In this document: one piece after another, positions 6,054-15,145 of the stretch
Layout of the letters: every line of letters starts with the position of its first letter
Position numbering within the stretch: the first letter of the stretch is position 1
Source: an uncultured Oscillospiraceae bacterium
Lineage (GTDB): Bacteria > Bacillota > Clostridia > Oscillospirales > Ruminococcaceae
DNA length: 44,095 bases
Direction: 5' to 3'
Assembly (NCBI GenBank): GCA_934446565.1
Contig: CAKSEO010000023.1
Span: forward strand, 1 to 44,095
The notes under the pieces: model-generated
What the model was told of the DNA's origin: nothing
Database searches by the model: none
Seen by the model: the letters and a program-made list of their open reading frames with translations, nothing else
Position numbers and translations under genes: made by a program

Positions 6054-8717
6054 ATGACTATTACAGATCTTAGCGGAGAGTGGGAAGTTTTCCTTGACGA
6101 AAGCAAGGGAAACGCACTTCCCGAAAGATATCCCGACAGAATAAACCTGCCTGATTCAACATCCAATGCAGGGCTGGGAAAGCTCAATACAGAAACCGAG
6201 TACGGCTGCCTGACCGACCTGCACAAATTCGAGGGATACGCCTGGTTCCGGCGCAGCCTGGAAATAACCCCTGACATAGCAGGAAAAAATCTGACCCTGT
6301 TCCTTGAGCGCACACGAAAGACCCGCGCCTACCTTGACGGAAAGCTCGTCGGGGAGTACTGCTCCCTGTGCACGCCGCACCGCTACGACTTGACCGGAGC
6401 GGCAGCCGGAGTTCACGAGCTGGTCATCTGCGTAGACAACACGGACTATCCCACCGGCGGCGGACACCTGACCTCCCGCGACACCCAGACTAACTGGAAC
6501 GGTATTGTCGGCAGGATAGAGCTCCAGGCACGCGAGGCGTACCCAGAGTACATCTACGCAGTACCCGACCCGGATAACCGCAGGCTGCACGTCCGCGCAC
6601 AAATAAAGGGAGCAGAGTGCGCAACAGCCGAGCTGCGCGTGTTCGATACAACGCAGGAATACGGGACGGCGAAATCAGTGGTGTCTGCCGCGCCGCTGGA
6701 GTGCGACATCCAGCTATCCGAAAATACACCCCTCTGGAGCGATTCCGACCCGGCGCCGCTCAGCCTGGAGATCACCATCGGCGAAGACCGCTATACCGTG
6801 ACTACTGGACTGCGCCGCATGAGCTCCGATGACCGCACGCTCCTCATCAACGGACGACAGACGTTCCTGCGTGGAAAGCACGACGGACTTGTGTTCCCGC
6901 AGACCGGATACATGCCGACTGACGTGGATTCCTGGCTGAAATTTTTCGAGACCCTCGGCGAGTACGGGATAAATCACGTCCGCTATCACACATGCTGCCC
7001 TCCCGACGCGGCATTCGAGGCTGCGGATATCCTGGGATTCTATCTCCAGCCGGAGCTGCCGTTCTGGGGAACTGTCCCGGATGAGTTCGGCGCGGAGCAT
7101 GAGTTCCTGCGCGAGGAGGGCTGGCGCATGCTCAGGGAATTCGGACATCATCCTAGCTTCGTCATGATGAGCATGGGCAACGAACTCTGGGGCAGCAAAG
7201 AACGTCTAAACGAGCTCATTGCGGGTTACAAGGCGGAGTTCCCGGATAAGCTCTACGCGGGCGGCTCGAATAATTTCCAGTTCGTTCCCTGCGTGCTGGA
7301 GCAGGAGGATTTCTTCAGCGGAGTGCGGCTCGGTGCGACCCGGCTTATCCGCGGCAGCTACGCGATGTGCGACGCTCCCCAGGGTCATATCCAGACCGAG
7401 CGCCCGAACAGCCTGCATAATTACGACCCGCTGATAGACGAGGCTGCGGCTCTGGGCGGCACGCAGGTCATAGATGAAAACGGCGAGATAATGATACAGT
7501 ACGGCACGGAGATGAAGAAAGTCAAGGCGGAAAGCTGGGACAACATCTCGGTGCACGTCCCCGTCATTTCACATGAAGTCGGGCAGTACGCGGTGTTCCC
7601 GGATTTTGATGAGATCAAGGACTACACAGGTCCGGTGCGCCACGAGGCGTATGCAGCTTACAAAAAGGGACTTGAGGAAAACGGAATGCTCCGTCGCTGG
7701 AAGGATTTCTTCCGCGCGTCCGGGGCGCTTGCCGTGGACTGCTACCGCCGGGATATTGAAACGGCGCTGCGAAGCTCCATGATGAGCGGGTTCCAGCTGC
7801 TGGATATCCAGGATTTCCCGGGGCAGGGCGTTGCAACTGTCGGGATACTCAACGCACATATGAAGTCTAAGGGGCTGGTAACTCCGGAGGAGTGGCGGCG
7901 GTATTGCGCCGAAACGGTAGTCCTCGCGGAGCTTGACAGGTTCGTTTACAGCGCGGCTGACGAGATACAGTGCGGTCTGCTTGCGTCTTCGACCGAGCAG
8001 GGATTCTCGGCTGGTAAGATAGACTGGGAGTTGAGCGTTGACGGCGCTGTCGTAGATTCCGGCGTCTCTGAGATAAAGGAGCGCAACGGCAGGCTGTACC
8101 GCGCGCAGAGCATTTCGTTCACGATAGGCTGCGACAAGCCGGTTACTGCCAACCTGCACCTTTCCATTGAGAATGAAGCTCAGAACGACTACACGCTTTA
8201 CATCTACCCCAACATAGATGTTGATATAACCGAAAACAGCATAACGAGTGGCGATAAGCGCATAGAAATTACCCGCGACCCCGACCGCGCAAAGCAGGGC
8301 AGGGCGCTTTACATACCAGACCTGGGCGATGACGCTCTCCCCGGGGAGTACTGCACGGATTTCTGGTGCTACGGAATGTTCCGCAGCATTTCCGAGAGTA
8401 TGGGAAAGCCTGTCCCGACAGGCACGCTGGGATTACTCATCGACAACAAGTCGGAGCTGCTTGCGGATTTCCCCTGCGACAGCCACACCACGCCGCAGTG
8501 GTACGAGATCGTATCGCACAGCCGCTGCGCCGACCTGAGCGGAACTGACATCGAGCCGGAAGTCTGGGTCATCGACAATCCCGAGCGCCGCAAGCGCCTA
8601 GGATTGCTCTACCGTCAGGACAGAATGGTGTGCTGCACATCCCGTCTGTGGGAGATAGCCGACCGCCCGGAGGTAAAGTGGTTCGCATACAGCCTGCTGG
8701 AATATCTGGGCAAATAA
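6054..8717 (+). CDS. glycoside hydrolase family 2 protein
   Basis: The 887-residue protein has the GH2 layout: an N-terminal jelly-roll sugar-binding domain (about 1-165), an Ig-like domain (about 170-265) and a TIM barrel (about 270-600), then an extra C-terminal beta region. The acid/base is Glu377 in MSMGNELWGS, and the likely nucleophile is Glu508 in ISHEVGQYAVFPDF. GH2 enzymes remove terminal beta-galactose, beta-mannose, beta-glucuronate or alpha-arabinose units by a retaining mechanism; sequence alone does not decide which. There is no signal peptide, so it works in the cytoplasm on imported oligosaccharides. The start at 6054 follows CGGAGGT; the longer upstream frame overlaps the promoter. 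Nearby GH31 supports a role in plant-glycan breakdown. Confidence 0.9.
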   Translation: MTITDLSGEWEVFLDESKGNALPERYPDRINLPDSTSNAGLGKLNTETEYGCLTDLHKFEGYAWFRRSLEITPDIAGKNLTLFLERTRKTRAYLDGKLVGEYCSLCTPHRYDLTGAAAGVHELVICVDNTDYPTGGGHLTSRDTQTNWNGIVGRIELQAREAYPEYIYAVPDPDNRRLHVRAQIKGAECATAELRVFDTTQEYGTAKSVVSAAPLECDIQLSENTPLWSDSDPAPLSLEITIGEDRYTVTTGLRRMSSDDRTLLINGRQTFLRGKHDGLVFPQTGYMPTDVDSWLKFFETLGEYGINHVRYHTCCPPDAAFEAADILGFYLQPELPFWGTVPDEFGAEHEFLREEGWRMLREFGHHPSFVMMSMGNELWGSKERLNELIAGYKAEFPDKLYAGGSNNFQFVPCVLEQEDFFSGVRLGATRLIRGSYAMCDAPQGHIQTERPNSLHNYDPLIDEAAALGGTQVIDENGEIMIQYGTEMKKVKAESWDNISVHVPVISHEVGQYAVFPDFDEIKDYTGPVRHEAYAAYKKGLEENGMLRRWKDFFRASGALAVDCYRRDIETALRSSMMSGFQLLDIQDFPGQGVATVGILNAHMKSKGLVTPEEWRRYCAETVVLAELDRFVYSAADEIQCGLLASSTEQGFSAGKIDWELSVDGAVVDSGVSEIKERNGRLYRAQSISFTIGCDKPVTANLHLSIENEAQNDYTLYIYPNIDVDITENSITSGDKRIEITRDPDRAKQGRALYIPDLGDDALPGEYCTDFWCYGMFRSISESMGKPVPTGTLGLLIDNKSELLADFPCDSHTTPQWYEIVSHSRCADLSGTDIEPEVWVIDNPERRKRLGLLYRQDRMVCCTSRLWEIADRPEVKWFAYSLLEYLGK

Positions 8718-8746
8718 GGTTTCGCCTATAATTCACAAACAGCTGC

Positions 8747-8776
8747 TTGACAAACAGCGGTTTACGGTGATATAAT
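8747..8776 (+). promoter_or_regulatory. promoter of the nitroreductase gene
   Basis: TTGACA (8747-8752), 18-base spacer, TATAAT (8771-8776). No clear terminator separates it from the GH2 gene. Confidence 0.7.
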
Positions 8777-8811
8777 CAATATGTTGAAATAAACCGAAAG
8801 GAGCATACAAC

Positions 8812-9330
8812 ATGAACGAAGCATTGAAGAACATAGTGACCCGCAGAAGCGTCAAGGCATACAAGCCGGAAATGCCTCCGCAGGAGCTCATCGACCAGGT
8901 AGCCGAGGCGGGAACTCACGCTCCCACCGGAATGAACCGCCAGTCCCCGATAATCATCGAGGTCACTGATAAGGCGACCCGCGACAAGCTTTCCGCGATG
9001 AACGCTGCGGTGATGGGCGCGAAAACAGACCCGTTTTACGGCGCGCCGGTAGTGCTCGTGGTGCTCGCTGACAAGTCCGTTGGAACGTACATGTACGACG
9101 GCAGCCTTGTGATGGAAAACCTCATGCTTGCCGCTAACGCGGTAGGACTGGGCAGCTGCTGGATACACCGCGCCAAGGAGGAATTCGAATCCGAGGAGGG
9201 TAAAGCGCTTCTCAAACAGCTCGGTATCGAGGGCGATTACGAGGGCATAGGACACTGCATTCTCGGCTATCCTGCAGGGGATATCCCCGCCGAAAAGCCC
9301 CGCAAGGAAAACTGGGTATACAAAATTTAA
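8812..9330 (+). CDS. nitroreductase family FMN-dependent oxidoreductase
   Basis: The 172-residue protein belongs to the short nitroreductase type: an N-terminal RRSVKAYKP motif that contacts the FMN phosphate, APTGMNRQ (the A.sg.N.Q motif), and a C-terminal GLGSCWI followed by CILGYPAGD and PRKENWVYKI. Such enzymes use NAD(P)H to reduce nitro groups, quinones or other small electrophiles, usually as homodimers in the cytoplasm. The physiological substrate cannot be told. RBS AAAGGAG stands at proper spacing before the ATG. It has its own promoter and terminator, so it is a single-gene unit. Confidence 0.9.
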   Translation: MNEALKNIVTRRSVKAYKPEMPPQELIDQVAEAGTHAPTGMNRQSPIIIEVTDKATRDKLSAMNAAVMGAKTDPFYGAPVVLVVLADKSVGTYMYDGSLVMENLMLAANAVGLGSCWIHRAKEEFESEEGKALLKQLGIEGDYEGIGHCILGYPAGDIPAEKPRKENWVYKI

Positions 9331-9336
9331 TGCACG

Positions 9337-9370
9337 ACTCCGCGTCCATTAAAGGGTGCGGAGTTTTTTT
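9337..9370 (+). terminator. terminator of the nitroreductase gene
   Basis: ACTCCGC (9337-9343) pairs with GCGGAGT (9358-9364), followed by seven T. Confidence 0.85.
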
Positions 9371-9390
9371 GCGCTGACCGCTGTAAACGC

Positions 9391-9419
9391 TTGACAATGT
9401 GACCGCGCACGGGTATAAT
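9391..9419 (+). promoter_or_regulatory. promoter of the GH31-sfsA operon
   Basis: TTGACA (9391-9396), 17-base spacer, TATAAT (9414-9419), a consensus match; start codon at 9451. Confidence 0.85.
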
Positions 9420-9450
9420 TAAGATATACTCTATTGAAAGGAACACCGCC

Positions 9451-11541
9451 ATGACAGTCAACACCGAAAACAACCGCCTGACCGCCTCGTTCGGGGGCGC
9501 GCGGCTCATAGTAGAACCCTGGGGAGAAAGCTCCGTCAGAGTGCGCATGTACCCTGCGCTCTGCGACATTGCAGAGGACGAGCGGCTGAGCGGCTCGCCG
9601 TATTACAGCGCGCTCACCGAGCCCGTTACCCATGCCTGCACCATCCGCAGCGAGGAGGTAGACACCACCGACCCGTGGTACAAGGGCGAGGAATACGCGC
9701 AGTACCACCAGACCGGCGTGAACTACTACCTCACCAACGGAAAGCTCACCGTAAAGCTCGACAACGAGGGAAGAATGTCGTTCCTGAATCAGCGCGGCGA
9801 GGTGCTCACCGAGGAATACTGGCGCGACCGCAACCGCATAAATCGCTACTGCGTGCCGCTGCGCATAGTCGCAAGGGAGCTGAAGCCCCGCCAGGGCGGC
9901 ACGGATTACGAGCTGACCGCGCGTTTCGAGGCTTACGATGACGAGAAGATTTTCGGCATGGGTCAGTATCAGGACAGCCACCTGAACAAGAAAGGGTCAG
10001 TCCTGGAGCTGTGCCACCGTAATTCCCAGGCGAGCGTTCCGTTCTTTATTTCAAGCCGTGGCTACGGATTCCTGTGGAACAATCCCGCGGTAGGTACGGC
10101 GACATTCGGCACGAACAAAACTGAGTGGTACGCGAGGTCAACGCGCTATCTGGATTACTTCATAACCGCCGGGGACACCCCCGCCGAGATAACCGAGCAC
10201 TACACTGCGGCTGCGGGCAGAGCGCCGAGAATGCCGGAGTACGGTCTGGGCTACTGGCAGTGCAAGCTGCGCTACCGCACGCAGGAGGAGCTGCTTTCCG
10301 TCGCGCGGGAGCACAAGCGCCGGGGACTTCCGATGGACGCCATCGTTGTGGATTTCTTCCACTGGACGCGCCAGGGCGACTTCAAGTTCGAGCCCCGGGA
10401 CTGGCCTGACCCGCAGGCGATGGTAAAGGAGCTGAAATCCATGGGCATTGAAACCGTGGTTTCAGTTTGGCCTACGATAGACGAGCGCAGCGAGAATTTC
10501 GGCGAGATGGCGGACAAGGGAATGCTGGTTTCCGCCGACCGTGGAAACGGGCTGCACATGACCTGGATGGGCAATACGGTGTTCTATGACGCAACAAATC
10601 CGGAGGCGCGGAAGTTCGTCTGGGACAAGTGCCGCGAGAACTACTACAGCAAGGGCATACGCTGCTTCTGGCTGGACGAGGCGGAGCCGGAGTACGGACC
10701 CTACGACTTCGATAATTACCGCTACTATGCAGGAACGGCGCTCCAGTGCACGAACATTTACCCGCTGATGTACGCCAAGGGATTTTACGACGGACTGAAA
10801 GCCGCCGGGGAGAAGGACGTGCTTAGCCTGGTGCGCTGCGCCTGGGCGGGCAGCCAGAAGTACGGCGTGCTCACCTGGTCGGGGGATATCCACTCGAGCT
10901 TCCGCGCGATGCGCGAGCAGATACAGGCGGGTCTTTCGATGAGCGTTGCGGGTATTCCCTGGTGGACTTCGGATATCGGTGGATTCCTGGGCGGAAATAT
11001 CCAGGACGAGGGCTTCCGTGAACTGCTGGTGCGCTGGTTCGAGTGGGGCTGTTTCTGCCCGGTATTCCGCATGCATGGAGAGCGCTCTCCATGGTACGAG
11101 CGCGAGGAGGAGTTCATCGACGGCGTGCGCCAGCTCACCTCCGGTCAGGATAACGAGGTGTGGAGTTTCGGCGACGACAACTACGAGATACTGAAAAAGT
11201 ACCTGTTCGTCCGTGAAAAGCTCCGCCCGTACATGAGAAAAACGATGGATGAGTGCTCCGCAGTCGGCGCTCCTGTAATGCGCCCGCTGTGGTACGAATT
11301 TCCGGACGACCCCGAGGCATGGAACACCGAGGATGAATACACCCTTGGCGCGTCGCTGCTGGTAGCTCCCGTTACCGAGCCTGGCGCGACCGAGCGCAGC
11401 GTGTACCTCCCTGCAGGGACGGTATGGAAAGACAGCAGCACAGGCACGCTCTATAAGGGAGGTCAGCGCGTGACCGTACCCGCGCCCATCGACGTTATCC
11501 CGGTATTCGTCCGCGGAAACGAGGACATCGAGGTGTACTGA
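9451..11541 (+). CDS. glycoside hydrolase family 31 alpha-glycosidase
   Basis: The 696-residue protein has the GH31 N-terminal beta domain (about 1-200), a TIM barrel (about 210-560) and a C-terminal beta domain. The nucleophile is Asp409 in FWLDEAEPEYGP and the acid/base Asp479 in TWSGDIHSSF, both in the usual order. PWWTSDIGGF and the HGERSPW motif complete the active site. The family hydrolyses alpha-glucosides or alpha-xylosides (for example xyloglucan oligosaccharides). The WLDEAEP type resembles YicI-like alpha-xylosidase/alpha-glucosidases, but specificity cannot be fixed. No signal peptide, hence cytoplasmic. RBS GAAAGGA precedes the ATG. It is translationally coupled to sfsA (TGATG). 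Confidence 0.93.
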   Translation: MTVNTENNRLTASFGGARLIVEPWGESSVRVRMYPALCDIAEDERLSGSPYYSALTEPVTHACTIRSEEVDTTDPWYKGEEYAQYHQTGVNYYLTNGKLTVKLDNEGRMSFLNQRGEVLTEEYWRDRNRINRYCVPLRIVARELKPRQGGTDYELTARFEAYDDEKIFGMGQYQDSHLNKKGSVLELCHRNSQASVPFFISSRGYGFLWNNPAVGTATFGTNKTEWYARSTRYLDYFITAGDTPAEITEHYTAAAGRAPRMPEYGLGYWQCKLRYRTQEELLSVAREHKRRGLPMDAIVVDFFHWTRQGDFKFEPRDWPDPQAMVKELKSMGIETVVSVWPTIDERSENFGEMADKGMLVSADRGNGLHMTWMGNTVFYDATNPEARKFVWDKCRENYYSKGIRCFWLDEAEPEYGPYDFDNYRYYAGTALQCTNIYPLMYAKGFYDGLKAAGEKDVLSLVRCAWAGSQKYGVLTWSGDIHSSFRAMREQIQAGLSMSVAGIPWWTSDIGGFLGGNIQDEGFRELLVRWFEWGCFCPVFRMHGERSPWYEREEEFIDGVRQLTSGQDNEVWSFGDDNYEILKKYLFVREKLRPYMRKTMDECSAVGAPVMRPLWYEFPDDPEAWNTEDEYTLGASLLVAPVTEPGATERSVYLPAGTVWKDSSTGTLYKGGQRVTVPAPIDVIPVFVRGNEDIEVY

Positions 11542-12191
11542 TGACCTACTCCGGCATTGTGGAGGGCGAGTTTATCCGCAGGCTGAACCGTTTCGTATGC
11601 GAGGTACGGGTGGATGGCGAGGTCTGCACGGCGCACGTCCGGAACACCGGGCGCTGCACCGGAGTGCTGTCCCCGGGAGCGGAGGTAAGCCTGCAGCGCA
11701 GCGCCGACCCGGCGCGGAAAACTCCGTTCACGCTCATCGCGGTGAAAACTACGCAGTACGGCTGGGTGAATCTCGACAGCCTTGCCCCCAACGTGATGGC
11801 GGGGGAGTGGCTGAAAGGGCAGGGGTTCGACCTGATACGCCCCGAGTACAGCTTCGGGGAAAGTCGCATCGACTTCTACATGGAGCGCTCCGGGGAGCGT
11901 TACCTTATGGAGGTCAAGGGCTGCACCCTCGCGGAAAACGGCGTCGGGTTATTCCCGGACGCGCCGACAAAGCGCGGCGCAAAGCACCTCCGGGAGCTTT
12001 CCCGGGCGGCTGGACAGGGCTACCGCGCGGTGGTCGCGTTCGTCATAATGCTGAACGGTGTAGAGCGCGTTGAGTCAAACGCTGCTATCGACCCGGAGTT
12101 CGCCGGGGAATTCGCGAGAGCGGTACGCGCAGGCGTAAAGCGGGTTTTCATCAGGTGCAGATGTACCGCTGACAGCGTTACGCTGGAATAA
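11541..12191 (+). CDS. sfsA: SfsA family DNA/RNA nuclease homologue
   Basis: The 216-residue protein is collinear with SfsA (sugar fermentation stimulation protein). It has an N-terminal OB-like domain (about 1-80, with AHVRNTGRC close to the family AH..NTGR motif) and a nuclease-like domain with RIDFYME and YLMEVKGCTL (the D...E.K pattern of PD-(D/E)XK folds), then FPDAPTKRGAKHLREL. The E. coli protein was first linked to maltose metabolism and binds DNA; its real role in Firmicutes is unclear. It starts one base inside the stop of the GH31 gene, so it is translated with it. Confidence 0.93.
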   Translation: MTYSGIVEGEFIRRLNRFVCEVRVDGEVCTAHVRNTGRCTGVLSPGAEVSLQRSADPARKTPFTLIAVKTTQYGWVNLDSLAPNVMAGEWLKGQGFDLIRPEYSFGESRIDFYMERSGERYLMEVKGCTLAENGVGLFPDAPTKRGAKHLRELSRAAGQGYRAVVAFVIMLNGVERVESNAAIDPEFAGEFARAVRAGVKRVFIRCRCTADSVTLE

Positions 12192-12194
12192 AAT

Positions 12195-12224
12195 AACCCC
12201 GCCGGGTCGTTACCGGCGGGGTTT
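12195..12224. terminator. bidirectional terminator between sfsA and the cyclophilin operon
   Basis: AACCCCGCCGG (12195-12205) pairs with CCGGCGGGGTT (12213-12223). A T-rich tract follows in the minus direction (TTATTTTATT). It serves two convergent operons. Confidence 0.85.
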
Positions 12225-12242
12225 GCTGCGTGTGGAATGGCT

Positions 12243-13406
12243 TCAGGCTGCTTCCTTTGTGTCTACAGTGGAGGGCGAATCGGCAGAAGCGGAGGCTTCT
12301 GCTGTTGCGGCTGCCTGGGCTGTGGAGGGATTGCTGACGTCGCTGGCTTCGCTTGGAGTTTCAGCGGTTGCAGTCGCTGATTCCGCAGTGCTGACAGCCT
12401 GGGATTCAGCGGTTGAAGCTGTCGGAGCCGCTGTAGTCGTGGCTGCGGTTGTCGACTTATTGCCGGATTTATCGGACTTTCCGGCTTCGGCGGTAGCCTC
12501 AGCGGTGCTTGCCTTGTATGTCTCGATGGTGACGGAAGAAATCACCACATCCTGTATCGGCATGGATTTTTCGCCGGACGCGTTGGTGGTTACATCCACG
12601 GTGTTTATCTTGTCGATAACGTCGAATCCCTCGTATATCTGACCGAACACGGTGTAGCCGCCGTCTATCTGGTAAAGCCCGCCCACCTTGTTGTACTTTG
12701 CTGCGGCAGCTTCGCCGTTTTTCTTGATGAATGCGGCGTTGTTGCTGTAGTAGGTCTGCTGGTAGGTGAGGAGCTTTGTGTCATCGCTCACGGTATCGGC
12801 AGCCTCGGCGGTGGAATCCTCTGCGGGAGCGCTCTCTGCTGCGCTTTCGCCCGCGAGCTTCTGCGCGAGCTCGTCAGCCTTTGCCTGGACCTTTGCAGCG
12901 TCTATTTTCGAGGTGTCGGTCGGGGTCTTGTTGCTGACGATGTAGAACTGCACGGAGTTGTTGCCGTATGCGTCTGCGGCGTAGCCGAGCGCGCCGTAGA
13001 AATTGCGGGCTTTCTCGCTGACCTCTATCGGGAACGTAGTCGCGTTCGCCGCTGCGTCCTCGCCTAAGTACGCGGCGGTACCGCCAGTGCCGTCGCCATT
13101 GAGCGAACCTCCCTGGATGTAGGTGTCTTTAATTACACGGTGTATCTTCAGTCCGTTGTAATAGCCCTGTTCGGCAAGCTTGATGAAATTCTCCACGCCG
13201 ACCGGAGCGATGTCAGGGAACAGCTTGGCGCGGACCGTGCCGTAGTCCTTGAACTCTATCACGGCTATCTTGTCGCCGTCCGCAAAGGTGATATCCCCGA
13301 TGTTGCCGCTGGACGCGCCGGAACCTCCGAAAAGCGAGCAGCCTGCGGAGGAAATGAGCATTCCCGCCGAAAGGACTGCGCTCAAAAGAACTCGTTTGAA
13401 ATTCAT
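12243..13406 (-). CDS. cyclophilin-type peptidyl-prolyl isomerase lipoprotein (1)
   Basis: The 387-residue protein has a lipoprotein signal peptide with lipobox SSAGC (Cys about 23). A cyclophilin domain follows, with the intact IHRVI...QGGSLNGDGTGG and QFYIV motifs, including the catalytic Arg of HRV. An insertion rich in A/E/S (about 170-205) splits the domain. The last 90 residues are a low-complexity S/T/A/E tail that probably extends through the cell wall. It should speed prolyl isomerisation in proteins folding outside the membrane. It is the last gene of the cysE-cysS operon and follows paralogue 2 by 25 bases. Confidence 0.9.
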   Translation of the reverse strand: MNFKRVLLSAVLSAGMLISSAGCSLFGGSGASSGNIGDITFADGDKIAVIEFKDYGTVRAKLFPDIAPVGVENFIKLAEQGYYNGLKIHRVIKDTYIQGGSLNGDGTGGTAAYLGEDAAANATTFPIEVSEKARNFYGALGYAADAYGNNSVQFYIVSNKTPTDTSKIDAAKVQAKADELAQKLAGESAAESAPAEDSTAEAADTVSDDTKLLTYQQTYYSNNAAFIKKNGEAAAAKYNKVGGLYQIDGGYTVFGQIYEGFDVIDKINTVDVTTNASGEKSMPIQDVVISSVTIETYKASTAEATAEAGKSDKSGNKSTTAATTTAAPTASTAESQAVSTAESATATAETPSEASDVSNPSTAQAAATAEASASADSPSTVDTKEAA

Positions 13407-13431
13407 GGTTTTATCCCTTTCCGTCAGATGG

Positions 13432-14322
13432 TCAGTCGGCTGTGTAGACCTTAACTGACTTGATAATGATGTCCTGAACAGGCTGGCTGTTTTCGCCGCT
13501 GGAGCCGGTAGTTACCTCGACCGCAGAAATGTTGTCGATAACGTCAAAGCCCTCGACCACCTGACCGAATACTGTGTAGTCGTCGTCCAGCGAGGGAGTG
13601 CCGCCCTGTTCCTTGTACTTGTCCGAAAGGCTGCGGAGCTTTTCGGCGGTCTTGGTATAGCTTTCGATGTAGTAGTTGTAGTATTCGTAGCCCTCGGAGC
13701 CTGCTTCGTACTTGTCGCGTTCAGCGGTGAGCTCCGCGATAGCCTTGTCGTAGTCAGCAGGGTCGTCAACGGACTTGCTGTTCACGATGTAGAACTGCGT
13801 GGTGTTCTGACCTGCGGCGTTGGCGTAGCAAAGCGCGCCGTAGAAGTGCCGCGCCTGGTCGCTGACCTCTATTCCAAAGGAGGTAGCGCCGTCGTCTGTG
13901 CCGGTATACGCGGCGTTGCCGCCGGTGCCGTCACCGTTGAGGGAGCCGCCCTGGAACATGAACCCGTCAATTACGCGGTGTATGCTCTTTCCAGTGTAGA
14001 AACCGTCCTGCGCAAGCTGTATGAAGTTCTGTACGCCGACCGGCGCGATATCTGGGAACAGCTTCGCTCTGATGGCGCCGAATCCCTCGATCTCGAATTC
14101 TGCATAGATATCCCCGGACTGTATCTCGACATCACCAACATTGCCTCCGCTTGCGGGAGCGTTATTCACCATATCCGCAGCCGAGAGGTCAGCGCTGCCG
14201 GCTATTTCGGACAGCGAATAAATGTCTGCGCTGGAATTGCCTGAATTATTAGAGCTGCACGCGGTGAAGCTTGCGACGCAAGCCGCCGCAAGGATCGCAG
14301 CCATAAGGTTTCTTATCTTCAT
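13432..14322 (-). CDS. cyclophilin-type peptidyl-prolyl isomerase lipoprotein (2)
   Basis: The 296-residue lipoprotein (signal peptide ending SFTAC) is a paralogue of the flanking genes. The cyclophilin core is complete: FGAIRAKLFPDIAPVGVQNF, SIHRVIDGFMFQGG, NGDGTGG, TQFYIV and DDDYTVFGQVVEGFDVID. Of the three it is closest to an active enzyme. An inserted charged segment (about 185-230, ELTAERDKYEAG onward) may form helices. RBS GAAAGGGA precedes the ATG. It is 14 bases from its upstream neighbour, so co-transcribed. Confidence 0.92.
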   Translation of the reverse strand: MKIRNLMAAILAAACVASFTACSSNNSGNSSADIYSLSEIAGSADLSAADMVNNAPASGGNVGDVEIQSGDIYAEFEIEGFGAIRAKLFPDIAPVGVQNFIQLAQDGFYTGKSIHRVIDGFMFQGGSLNGDGTGGNAAYTGTDDGATSFGIEVSDQARHFYGALCYANAAGQNTTQFYIVNSKSVDDPADYDKAIAELTAERDKYEAGSEGYEYYNYYIESYTKTAEKLRSLSDKYKEQGGTPSLDDDYTVFGQVVEGFDVIDNISAVEVTTGSSGENSQPVQDIIIKSVKVYTAD

Positions 14323-14336
14323 TTCGTGTCCCTTTC

Positions 14337-15131
14337 TTACTGCTCGGCGGTGCCGGAGCCTTCCTCGCTGTGGTAGGTGTCTATCTTTACTGATTTGACC
14401 AGAACGGTGTCAACAGTGCGGTAGGTATTTTCGTCGGACTGGATGTTGCAGAGCTTTTCCACAACGTCAAGCCCCTCGTAGGTCTGACCGAAAACGGTCA
14501 CAGAGCCCGCCATGCCGAACACGCCGCCGACCTCGATGAACTTATCGAACAGGTTCGAGAGGTTCGCCTTTTCAACGTCGGTGCGCTTTTCGCTTTCCGT
14601 CATGGACTTCTTGAGCTCGTCGATCTGCTCCTGAGTCATTGTGTCATCGTTGTTGCAGACGAGGTAACGCGCGTCGGAGTAGCCAGCAAGCTCGGAGTAA
14701 GTCACCAGCGCGCCCCGGAACGGCCACAGATTCACGTTGTATTCATGCGCGAGCGCTTCATCGTCGCTGTCGCGGCCGGTGTAGACGCCCTTGTCGTTCT
14801 CGTGACCGCCGGTCAGGAAGTAGGTGTCCTGGACGACGGCGTAAACGGGCAGACCGTCGTACTGACCTGCTTCGGCGCGTTCAACGAACTTTGCGACGGT
14901 GTTCGGGCAGTACTCATCGTAGAGCACCGCGCGGAATTCACCGAGGTCGGTGTCGAAGATCGCGATGGTGTCGCCCTCCTGCGGAGCTTCAAGCTGAACA
15001 AGCTCGATGCTGGAAAAATCGTAATCCTGCATAGCGTTGTAGCTGGAGCTTGTGAACGTGCAGCCGGAAAGTGCGAGCGTGCTTCCCAGCACGGTTAGAG
15101 CCGCGAGCGCGGCGATAATTCTTTTTTTCAT
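14337..15131 (-). CDS. degenerate cyclophilin-like lipoprotein (3)
   Basis: The 264-residue lipoprotein (lipobox LALSGC) follows cysS by 14 bases. The start at 15131 is chosen because GAGG lies seven bases before that ATG; a TTG 12 bases upstream would swallow the ribosome binding site. The fold is recognisable (LGEFRAVLYDEYCPNTVAKFVE; SVTVFGQTYEGLDVVEKL), but the catalytic segment reads YAVVQDTYFLTGG instead of HRVI..FM.QGG, and the QFFI strand reads ARYLVCN. The active-site arginine is therefore missing, and the protein is probably a binding or chaperone module rather than an isomerase. Confidence 0.85.
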   Translation of the reverse strand: MKKRIIAALAALTVLGSTLALSGCTFTSSSYNAMQDYDFSSIELVQLEAPQEGDTIAIFDTDLGEFRAVLYDEYCPNTVAKFVERAEAGQYDGLPVYAVVQDTYFLTGGHENDKGVYTGRDSDDEALAHEYNVNLWPFRGALVTYSELAGYSDARYLVCNNDDTMTQEQIDELKKSMTESEKRTDVEKANLSNLFDKFIEVGGVFGMAGSVTVFGQTYEGLDVVEKLCNIQSDENTYRTVDTVLVKSVKIDTYHSEEGSGTAEQ

Positions 15132-15145
15132 CAGTTTCCTCAAAT

